In this document: positions 18,001 through 25,000 of the stretch, piece after piece
How the letters are laid out: every line of letters begins with the position of its first letter
Position numbering within the stretch: the stretch's first letter is position 1
Position numbers and translations under genes: made by a program
Assembly (NCBI GenBank): GCA_009746045.1
Contig: RPFO01000542.1
Coordinates: 719,978-744,977, forward strand
Length of the DNA stretch: 25,000 nucleotides
Direction: 5' to 3'
From: Mesostigma viride
Lineage: Eukaryota; Streptophyta; Mesostigmatophyceae; Mesostigmatales; Mesostigmataceae
The notes under the pieces: model-generated
What the model saw: only the letters and a program-made list of their open reading frames with translations
Databases searched by the model: none
Told to the model about the DNA's origin: nothing

Positions 18001-21000
18001 CTCCCCCTTCAACGTCTCACCCCTCTACCCCTCCTGCCCTCCACTTCAACCTCTCACCCCTCTACCCCTCCTGCCCTCCACTTCAACCTCCCACACCTCT
18101 CTCTCGCTCCCCGCTCACCTGGTGCTGGCGCGACTGCAGGTGGTGGTCCTCCACTTGGTGCGCGGCCCGGGTACAGCTTCTCCCCGATGGTGAACCGAGG
18201 ACCCTCCGGAACCATGTCGATCTTTTGGATATAGTGACCGGGCCCGGGGAAGTAGACTGCCAGGGGGGGTGCAAAAGGAGAGTCGGCGCGTTTCCATGCA
18301 GGCAGGTGCGCGTGTGGGTTATACACGCATGCACACCGAGCGAACTTTTTTAGTCACGAATCTATTTTTACAGCAAGTTGTAACAGACATGGTCGCCGGC
18401 AAGCAGGCAGGTGTGGACAGAATGCGTGCGGGCTGGCTTCTGTCAAGATCATTTGCCGGGTGCCTGGGGCGATGCCGGCGTGTCCCGGGACAAAATCCAG
18501 TAATTGGTACAGGATTTCCCACATATATGGAATTGACCACGTAGAAGACGGAATTGTGTTGCAAATGTCTTGCAAAATCCTTGCAAATGTCTTGCAAAAT
18601 CCTTGCAAATGTCTCGCAATTGTCTCGCAAATTGTCTTGCAATCGCCATTGCTTCGCAAGGTAGCGACGCAGGAGGTAAGGCCGTGTGGGACATGACAAA
18701 GCCACTAAACCAAACCCTAAACCCTACACACCTAAACAGTTAGGTTCATTATCACACTGCGAATATATAAATATCTCACCGTGGAATGTCATGAGCATCC
18801 GCTAACAGCCATCGCTTCCTAAGCCAGTTATTGCTCCTTAAGCTCCCGGCAGACATACTACATCCCCTATCCGACCGTACCGATTGTTGGGGGGCTATAT
18901 TTGTTTGATAAGGGTCCCCTAGCTGTCATCGCACGGACTCATGATACATCCTGTGTTTTCACGATGTCCGTGCGAGTTGTTTCATGGACGCACACATCCA
19001 CTAGCTCACTATGTTACGGACGCACGCATCCACTAGGTCACTATGTTATGGACGCACGCATCCACTAGGTCACTATGTTATGGACGCACGCATCCACTAG
19101 GTCACTATGTTATGGACGCACGCATCCACTAGGTCACTATGTTATGGAAGCACTATGTCATGAAGCACAGTCCTAGTCCCTAGACCATACCCATGCCCAC
19201 TCACCTTGGTCGGGCGGCCGTTGGTACACGGGCGTGCCGATGGTGATCTGAGGTTCCTGGCTCATCACCACCGTGTGCTTCACGTCATAGTCGCCCGGGC
19301 CAGGCATCGCCGCACGCTCTGGTTGCATGTGCGTGGGGGTGTCAGAGCAGTGCGTGGGCGCGAGAGTGGGGAGAGGGCGATACCAATGCGAATTAGTGGT
19401 GCGAGTGGCATTCAAATCCAGCGCCGCACCGCTCCAGTGGCATGCAAAGATACTTGGAGAAAGAAAAAAAAAACAAAAAAAAAAAACATGAGAGTGGACA
19501 CGACGAACGTTATGGGTATGCCAGGCAGCTCCACAAGCTCTGCTCTCAGATGTGTGGTCGCAGACGTATTGTCAATGTTTGTGCGGAACTCCAGGGAATA
19601 GGACACCAAAACGATTTCGGGGACAAGTTGTGGGGGGTGGGGGTTGGGGGGGGGCAGAGGGGTTGCTTCGGGAAGGTCAGCCACGGAAAAAGAGATAGGA
19701 GGTTCCTGGATTCACTGTATATGGAGGTAGCGGTACAGATGATGGCTTGGATTGGCTGGACTTGGGCATCTTGGGGAAGCGTTCCGGTCAAATCATGAGG
19801 CACAGAGGTGCATGAGGTTATATTGATGAGGCACAAGTATGCGTTAGGTTTGATTCATAAGGCACAGAGATGCATGAGGTTATATTCATGAGGCACAAAT
19901 ATGTGTTAGGTTTGATTCATTAGGCACAAAGATGCGTGAGGTTAGATGAGTTCTGCACAAAGATGCGTTAGGTTAGGTTCATAAGGCGCAAAGATGGATT
20001 AGGTTAGATTGATTAGGCGCAAAGATGCTTCAGGTTAGGTTCATGAGGCACAAAGATGCGTTAGGCACAAATACATATTGACGGTAGGAATGGCACTCAA
20101 ACTGCATGGTTGTGCAATGCCATTGTGGTCGAAAAGCGTGACAGATAGCGTGCCAAAAGAAACATCATAAGAAAAGAACAAGTCATTTTATCACATTCCG
20201 TACGTAAAAAAAGGTACCACTAGGTAGGATAAAAGCTCAAAGGTGTCCTAGTATGCCGGAAACGCGTAGAAAAGGCCTGTGGCATCCGTCACAAAGGCGA
20301 GTCACTATCTTGTGGCATCCGTCACAAAGGTGAGTCACCATCTTGTGGCATCCGTCACAAAGGTGAGTCACTATCTTGTGGCATCCGTCACAAAGGTGAG
20401 TCACTATCTTGTGGCATCCGTCACAAAGGTGAGCCACTATCTTGTGGCATCCGTCACAAAGGTGAGTCACTATCTTGTGGCATCTGTCACAATGAGTCAC
20501 TATCTTGTGGCATCCATCACCAAGACGAGTCACTATCTTGTGGCATCTGTCACAATGAGTCACTATCTTGTGGCATCTGTCACAATGAGTCATTATCTTG
20601 TGGCATCTGTCACAGAGGTGAGTCACTATCTTGTGGCAATCCGTCACCAAGACGAGTCACTAACTTGTGGATGACTCACCCTTCTGGATGGGGTCTGGCC
20701 CGAGCAGCCCCCCAATGGTGTAGGCAGGCCCGTCGGGATGCGCTCGCTCCAGGTTGTAGATGCCGGGGCCCACGTGGGACATCATCGGCTCCGCTGCAAG
20801 GGGAAGAGGCCACCGCAGCATACATTGTTGTTTTGAGCAGGCAGCTGTCACCACAGCATGCACGGTGGATTTGAGCAGGCAGTTGCCACAGCAGAAAACA
20901 TTGTTGTCTTGAGCAGGCAGTTGCCGCCGCAGCATACACTGTTGTTTTGAGCAGGCAGCTGTCACCACAGCATGCGTGGTGGATTTGAGCAGGTAGTTGC

Positions 21001-22045
21001 TGCCGCAGAAAACATTGTTGTCTTGAGCAGGCAGTTGCCGCCGCAGCATACACTGTTGTTTTGAGCAGGCAGTTGCCACCGCAGCATGTAAACATGGTGC
21101 TCATGCAAAAAAATCATTCACGCTTTTGACTTCAGCAGTGCATGATCGGCCAGGTGTATGTGATCGACCAGGTGTATGTGCAGGTTCTATTCCTGCCTCA
21201 TCTATAACGTCACGCGTAACAAGAAGTAACACGTTACGGCAATGCTAGAATCATGAATATGCCGCGGACAAGCGGCACCCCCCTGATGCAGACATGGACA
21301 AAAAGTATTGCCAAACAGCGAAGCTATCAAACCTTCTGACCCCCCCTGAAGCAGACATGGACAAAAAGCATTGCAAAAAATACCCTGGACCACTACTGGC
21401 TTTAGATACCATGGCTGTAGGCTGCTCGTGTACGCATTCTCAAGTAATAAGGGCTGCATGAAACTGGGACATTCAGTAACTAGGCCACAGTATGTCCATA
21501 GTGTGCCCTATACATTGTATTAGGCTCATGGTATGTTGAGTAACTAGGCCATAGTATGTCCATGGTGTGCCCTATACATAGTATTATGTCCATGGTATGT
21601 TGAGTACATAGGGCACAGCCAATCACACTGCGCCCTCTATATAGTATCCTTTATTATATTGAGCATGTTAACAGAAGGTTCATCATCCAGCTACCATGAT
21701 CACAAGATTTACATAGATATATATGTCTGTATCTGGTTATATATTGGGCTATATTGGCGTTCTCATCCATACTACTGTGCCGCTGATTCTGGCATCTCCC
21801 AGTACTCACCCCAGACCAACTTTATGGTCCTACATGATGAAGCTTACCTCTGGGCGGGGCCTTTGCCCCCATCGTGAATGATGGCCTGCCCGCCCCCACG
21901 TCCCCGGCATCGTAGTCCCCAGGCCCTGGGCTAGCCAGCTGCACCCTGGGCGCTGGCGGCCGTGAGCCCATCGTGAAGGAAGGCCCCCGGTCCGCCTCAC
22001 TGATACCGATGTCATAGAGACCTGGCCCTGGCAGCCGCTCCTTGC
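14875..22045 (-). CDS. STPGR (SHIPPO/ODF3-like) axoneme-type protein; six exons, 5' end outside window
   Basis: Six exons on the minus strand (22045-21848, 20793-20680, 19318-19205, 18256-18119, 17198-16470, 15080-14875) join in one frame for about 500 codons to a TAA. Every junction falls after the first base of a codon, so the frame is kept throughout. The protein has five clear PGPG-x-Y repeats, each followed by a (F/Y/I)T(M/I)G element (PGPGLYDIG...PSFTMG, PGPGDYDAG...PSFTMG, VGPGIYNLE...AYTIG, PGPGDYDVK...ITIG, PGPGHYIQK...FTIG), and a degenerate sixth (TGPGAHPPN). A long Ala/Pro/Gly-rich basic tail follows. STPGR proteins bind or line microtubules in cilia and sperm tails; that role is known for the family and inferred here. 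Donors are GTAAGC, GTGAGT or GTGAGC. No start codon or promoter is visible. Confidence 0.82.
15081..16469 (-). other. Last intron of the STPGR gene, with duplicated segments
   Basis: It contains a two-copy tandem of about 88 bp (16158-16245, 16246-16335; starts CAATCATGGCCAGGCTGCC). A two-copy motif of about 42 bp lies at 15679-15756 (CAGTATAGT.GTGGATGAA). No other exon was recognised. Confidence 0.55.
16158..16335 (+). repeat. 88-bp tandem duplication
   Basis: Two near-identical units, each beginning CAATCATGGCCAGGCTGCC and ending CCCCATCTCCA or CCCACATCTCCA. Confidence 0.9.
16470..17198 (-). CDS. STPGR gene, long Ala/Pro/Gly-rich exon with degenerate repeat 6
   Basis: 729 nt, 243 codons, phase 1/1. 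It opens with AYQPPTGPGAHPPNQF and SILPRRRADGSPLRLG, then becomes a long low-complexity tail rich in Ala, Pro, Gly, Ser and Arg with no predicted helix or membrane segment. Two phase-1 acceptors fit: CGAGACCAG (exon start 17198) or CACCCACAG (exon start 17177). The donor is GCAG/GTGAGT. If that donor were not used, the frame would stop about 35 bases further, near 16435, giving an alternative C terminus. Confidence 0.75.
17205..17335 (+). repeat. ATATAG(T/C) AT-rich tandem repeat in intron
   Basis: Repeated ATATAGCG/ATATAGTA units just upstream (gene sense) of the 17198 acceptor. They occupy the place where a pyrimidine tract and branch point would be expected. Confidence 0.85.
17685..17775 (+). 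repeat. GTGTGGTGCACT-type repeat in intron
   Basis: Imperfect units of about 15 bases (GTGTGG(T/C)(G/A)(C/T)ACT). The GTGCAC cores are self-complementary. Confidence 0.8.
17877..18118 (+). repeat. C/T-rich tract with CCTGCCCTCCACTTCAACCT repeats
   Basis: A pyrimidine-only plus strand (purine-rich in the STPGR transcript) beginning with a run of ten or more C. From about 18020 a 36-bp unit containing CTGCCCTCCACTTCAACCTC is repeated. It abuts the donor of the 18119-18256 exon. Confidence 0.8.
18119..18256 (-). CDS. STPGR gene, exon with repeat 5
   Basis: 138 nt, 46 codons, phase 1/1. The acceptor CACCCCCCCTGGCAG is strong and the donor is CCAG/GTGAGC. It encodes VYFPGPGHYIQKIDMVPEGP, then RFTIGEKLYPG and a Pro/Ala-rich end. 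Confidence 0.87.
18558..18645 (+). repeat. 22-bp tandem repeat (TTGCAAATGTCTTGCAAAAT)
   Basis: About four units, the last ones diverged (CTCGCAATTG). It lies in the intron between the 19205 and 18256 exons. Confidence 0.9.
18984..19143 (+). repeat. 32-bp tandem repeat, five copies
   Basis: Five units of 32 bases, each ATGGACGCACGCATCCACTA plus GGTCACTATGTT. The first carries ACA and GCT variants. It sits about 60 bases downstream of the donor of the 19205-19318 exon. Confidence 0.97.
19205..19318 (-). CDS. STPGR gene, exon with repeat 4
   Basis: 114 nt, the same length and phase as the preceding exon. The acceptor is ATGCAACCAG and the donor CAAG/GTGAGT. It encodes AAMPGPGDYDVKHTVV and, further on, QITIGTPVYQRPP. 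Equal exon length and phase suggest growth of the gene by duplication of one-repeat exons. Confidence 0.87.
19450..19486 (+). repeat. Poly-A tract (poly-T in gene sense)
   Basis: AAAGAAAAAAAAAACAAAAA followed by more A. It lies inside the intron, about 135 bases upstream of the 19318 acceptor, as a long T tract in the transcript. Confidence 0.85.
19790..20070 (+). repeat. About 31-bp tandem repeat (ATGAGGCACAAAGATGCGTT)
   Basis: About nine diverged units of the form (C)ATGAGGCACAAAGATGCGTT plus AGGTTAGATT. It shares the intron with the 20279-20673 array but is unrelated to it. Confidence 0.92.
20279..20673 (+). repeat. About 33-bp tandem repeat next to a splice donor
   Basis: About twelve units of CACAAAGGTGAGTCACTATC plus TTGTGGCATCCGT, with shorter 28-31 base variants (CACAATGAGTCAC). 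The array ends about six bases from the donor of the 20680-20793 exon. Both strands look coding because the unit length is often a multiple of three; no real protein is implied. Confidence 0.97.
20680..20793 (-). CDS. STPGR gene, exon with repeat 3
   Basis: 114 nt, 38 codons, phase 1/1. The acceptor CTTCCCCTTGCAG has a good pyrimidine tract. The donor is AAGG followed by GTGAGTCA. It encodes HVGPGIYNLERAHPDGPAYT, then IGGLLGP. The downstream intron turns into a tandem array within a few bases of the donor. Confidence 0.88.
20816..21088 (+). repeat. 38-bp repeat in 114-bp higher-order units
   Basis: CAGCATACA(T/C)TGTTGTTTTG starts at 20816, 20930 and 21044, a period of 114. Each 114-base block is made of three related sub-units sharing TTGAGCAGGCAG. 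The array begins about 22 bases from the acceptor of the 20793 exon. Confidence 0.93.
21287..21380 (+). repeat. Two-copy direct repeat (GCAGACATGGACAAAAAG)
   Basis: CCCCCTGATGCAGACATGGA and CCCCCTGAAGCAGACATGGA, each followed by CAAAAAG(T/C)ATTGC, are about 65 bases apart. Confidence 0.85.
21477..21605 (+). repeat. About 64-bp tandem repeat, two copies
   Basis: GTAACTAGGCCA(C/T)AGTATG is followed by TCCAT(A/G)GTGTGCCCTATAC and a GGTATGTTGA end; a partial third copy follows. It lies in the intron between the two most upstream exons. Confidence 0.88.
21848..22045 (-). CDS. STPGR gene, exon with repeats 1 and 2
   Basis: 198 nt, 66 codons, phase 1 in and out. The acceptor is CATGCGCAG (AG at 22046-22047) and the donor GTAAGCT begins at 21847. 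It encodes two repeats, LPGPGLYDIG...PSFTMG and SPGPGDYDAG...PSFTMG, spaced about 34 residues apart. Both are close to the STPGR consensus. The conserved order and the two good splice sites make this the best-supported exon. Confidence 0.88.
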
Positions 22046-22047
22046 CT

Positions 22048-22787
22048 GCGCATGCGGCGCAGCGGTTGCATACACAGAGATGGAACAAACGCGGTTGAGT
22101 GCGCAAACAAGGAAATGTTTGGAAAAACCTGCCAGCCGGAAGATGTTAGAAGCGTGTCTGGCAAGTCCATAAGGGTTGGCACGGGTATCCGATGTCGCCC
22201 CTGTGGTGCTGGTACCGGACTACTGGTACTACCAGAAGAGAGGTGAGTGTTGCAGAACCTTCTCCAATAGTTCCTTGATAATCACCTAACTGGGGCCAAT
22301 ATCCTTTTCAAGTACTATCCAGTTCCAGTCCCGTCCTATTCCAGTATTATCGGAAACTGTACTGCTACACGCAGTCACGGGTGGCATGTACCGGGTGCCC
22401 ACCCACCCGCTGGTTGGAGAACTGGAAGTGAACAGCCCACGACCTCGCATCGAGCATGAGCCTGGAATACATGCATGCAGGCATGTGGTTTGCCACGCCG
22501 GTAACCGGCCATTTCTTGCCCGATGAGGGCCCAAACGGAGGCCACCTACCGTACCCTTCGAGGCCTCACACCCTTAGAGGTGAGTTACCCACAGCGGGAT
22601 ATTGTATAACCACAGTTGGGCATGGCGACCCACGAAGCGTACGTGTGACAGGACAATGGTTTATATGGCAGAATCTTAGACTACAAGTGGTATTGGGAAC
22701 GTGCCGATGAATGACACATGCGTGATGGCTATGACCCCATGCGGGCTATCATATGAGGTACATCTGGCAGCATTTGTAAACGCGAAG
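22048..22787. other. Probable intron part upstream of the first visible exon; no exon recognised
   Basis: I looked on the minus strand for another PGPG exon with phase-1 edges and found none. On the plus strand there are good donor-like sites (AGAGGTGAGTG near 22240, AGAGGTGAGTT near 22577), but no associated coding domain. Confidence 0.45.
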
Positions 22788-25000
22788 CACTCACCTCGAC
22801 TGGGACATAATGCAACTCACTCACCACCACTGGGGATTAATGCAACTAACTCACCTCGACTGGGAAATGAGGCAACTCACTCACCTCGACTGGGAAATGA
22901 GGCAACTCACTCACCACGACTCCGGAATAAGGCAACTCACTCACCTCGACTGGGAAAAAAGGCAACTCACTCACCACCACTCGGAAATAAGGCAACTCAC
23001 TCACCTCGACTTGGAAATTAGGCAACTCGCTCACCTCGACTGGGAAATTAGGCAACTCGCTCACCTCGACTGGGAAATGAGGCAACTCACTCACCACGAC
23101 TGGGAAATGAGGCAACTCACTCACCACGACTCGGAAATAAGGCAACTCACTCACCTCGACTGGGAAATAAGGCAACTCACTCACCACCACTCGGAAATAA
23201 GGCAACTCACTCACCACCACTCGGAAATGAGGCAACTCACTCACCTCGACTGGGAAATAAGGCAACTCACTCACCTCGACTGGGGATTAATGCAACTAAG
23301 TCACCTCGACTGGGAAATAAGGCAACTCACTCACCACCACTGGGAAATAAGGCAACTCACTCACCACCACTCGGAAATAAGGCAACTCACTCACCTCGAC
23401 TGGGAAATAAGGCAACTCACTCACCACGACTGGGGATTAATGCAACTCACTCACCTCGACTGGGAAATAATGCAACTCACTCACCACCACTCGGAAATAA
23501 GGCAACTCACTCACCTCGACTGCGAAATAAGGCAACTAACTCACCTCAACTGGGGATTAATGCAACTAACTCACCTCGACTCGGAAATAATGCAACTCAC
23601 TCACCACCACTCGGAAATGAGGCAACTCACTCACCTCGACTGGGAAATGAGGCAACTCACTCACCACGACTCCGGAATAAGGCAACTCACTCACCTCGAC
23701 TGCGAAATAATGCAACTCACTCACCTCGACTGGGGATTAACGCAACTAACTCACCTCGACTGGGAAATAAGGCAACTCACTCACCTCGACTGGGAAATAA
23801 TGCAACTCACTCACCACCACTCGGAAATAAGGCAACTCACTCACCTCGACTGGGAAATAAGGCAACTCACCACGACTGGGGATTAATGCAACTCACTCAC
23901 CTCGACTGGGAAATAATGCAACTCACTCACCACCACTCGGAAATAAGGCAACTCACTCACCTCGACTGCGAAATAAGGCAACTAACTCACCTCGACTGGG
24001 GATTAATGCAACTCACTCACCTCGACTGGGAAATAATGCAACTCACTCACCACCACTCGGAAATAAGGCAACTCACTCACCTCGACTGCGAAATGAGGCA
24101 ACTCACTCACCTCGACTGGGGATTAATGCAACTAACTCACCTCGACTGGGAAATCAGGCAACTCACTCACCACGACTGGGAAATGAGGCAACTCACTCAC
24201 CACGACTCGGAAATAAGGCAACTCACTCACCACGACTCGGAAATAATGCAACTTACTTACCACGGCTGGGAGATAATGCGACTCACTCACCACCACTCGG
24301 AAATAAGGCAACTCACTCACCTCGACTCGGAAATAAGGCAACTCACTCACCTCGACTGGGAAATAAGGCAACTCACTCACCACGACTGGGAAATGAGGCA
24401 ATTCACTCACCACGACTCGGAAATAAGGCAACTCACTCACCTCGACTGGGAAATAAGGCAACTCACTCACCACCACTCGGAAATAAGGCAACTCACTCAC
24501 CTCAACTGCGAAATAATGCAACTCACTCACCTCGACTGGGGATTAATGCAACTAACTCACCTCGACTGGGAAATAAGGCAACTCACTCACCACGACTGGG
24601 AAATGAGGCAACTCACTCACCACGACTCGGAAAAAAGGCAACTCACTCACCTCGACTGGGAAATAATGCAACTCACTCACCACCACTCGGAAATAAGGCA
24701 ACTCACTCACCTCGACTGGGAAATAAGGCAACTAACTCACCACGACTGGGGATTAATGCAACTTACTCACCTCGACTGGGAAATAATGCAACTCACTCAC
24801 CACCACTCGGAAATAAGGCAACTCACTCACCTCGACTGCGAAATAAGGCAACTAACTCACCTCGACTGGGGATTAATGCAACTCACTCACCTCGACTGGG
24901 AAATAATGCAACTCACTCACCACCACTCGGAAATAAGGCAACTCACTCACCTCGACTGCGAAATAATGCAACTCACTCACCTCGACTGGGGATTAATGCA
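22788..25000 (+). repeat. 30-bp minisatellite, about 73 units, running off the window
   Basis: The unit is GCAACTCACTCACCTCGACT plus GGGAAATAAG, with a limited set of alternatives: CTCGAC, CACGAC or CACCAC; TGGG, TCGG or TGCG; AAATAA, AAATGA or GATTAA. All units are exactly 30 bases except one of 26 near 23866-23880. The array is at least 2.2 kb. Because 30 is a multiple of three, several frames on both strands stay open (QLTHLDWEIR on plus, SELPYFPVEV on minus); these are not believed to be genes. Confidence 0.98.

Noticed and set aside
18706-18726. CCCTAAACCCTA telomere-like sequence
   Set aside because: Only two units, inside an intron; too short to call an interstitial telomere.
20237-20674. 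Cys/His-rich open frame (CDRCHKIVTH repeats), suggesting zinc fingers
   Set aside because: It is a shadow of the 33-bp intronic array; it has no regular zinc-finger spacing and lies inside an intron of the minus-strand gene.
22052-22246. Plus-strand ORF ending near a good donor-like AGAGGTGAGTG
   Set aside because: No recognisable domain and no acceptor partner; it overlaps the opposite-strand STPGR acceptor region.
22810-23886. Open frame of 358 codons with decapeptide repeat QLTHLDWEIR
   Set aside because: It is the translation of a 30-bp satellite. The opposite strand is open as well, codon changes are not biased to silent sites, and a 4-base deletion breaks the frame.
24132-24530. Minus-strand open frame with SELPYFPVEV repeats
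   Set aside because: Same satellite; openness follows from a period divisible by three.
22788-25000. CRISPR array
   Set aside because: There are no unique spacers; whole units repeat head to tail, and the context is eukaryotic.

Overview
The window looks like nuclear DNA of a flagellate eukaryote, most likely a chlorophyte green alga of the Chlamydomonas/Volvox type. Evidence for this: GC-rich exons with G/C-ending codons, GTGAGT-type introns, a non-LTR retrotransposon with an L1-like layout, many micro- and minisatellites, and a gene with the PGPG-x-Y repeats of axoneme proteins. The lineage is an inference. No bacterial operons, rRNA, tRNA or CRISPR array were seen.

Layout. (1) 1-195, minus strand: one exon of a protein kinase (glycine-rich loop and beta-3 lysine), cut by the window edge. 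Its acceptor lies against a polypurine tract. (2) 200-6300: no supportable gene. It holds three long C-rich microsatellites, a deleted copy (447-902) of a dispersed repeat, and a cluster of retroposon ends with ATTA tails. (3) 6328-12302: a 5'-truncated LINE 3' end with a clear 12-bp target-site duplication, followed by a nearly full-length but frameshifted LINE (ORF1; ORF2 with apurinic-type endonuclease and reverse transcriptase; 3' UTR; ATTA tail). (4) 12803-14238: the long, inverted-orientation copy of the repeat at 447-902, with a foldback core. (5) 14875-22045, minus strand: six exons, all in phase 1, of a sperm-tail PG-rich repeat (STPGR/SHIPPO/ODF3-like) protein; its 5' end lies outside the window. 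Every intron but the shortest-tract last one is filled with its own tandem repeat family. (6) 22788-25000 and beyond: a 30-bp minisatellite, probably in the next upstream intron of the same gene.

The most unusual signals concern splicing and satellites. The 30-bp satellite carries a splice-acceptor-like and a splice-donor-like sequence in essentially every unit on the gene's strand. The intron after the 20680-20793 exon begins almost at once with an array holding five exact reverse complements of that exon's own donor. The two gene fragments (kinase and STPGR protein) have no visible functional link.
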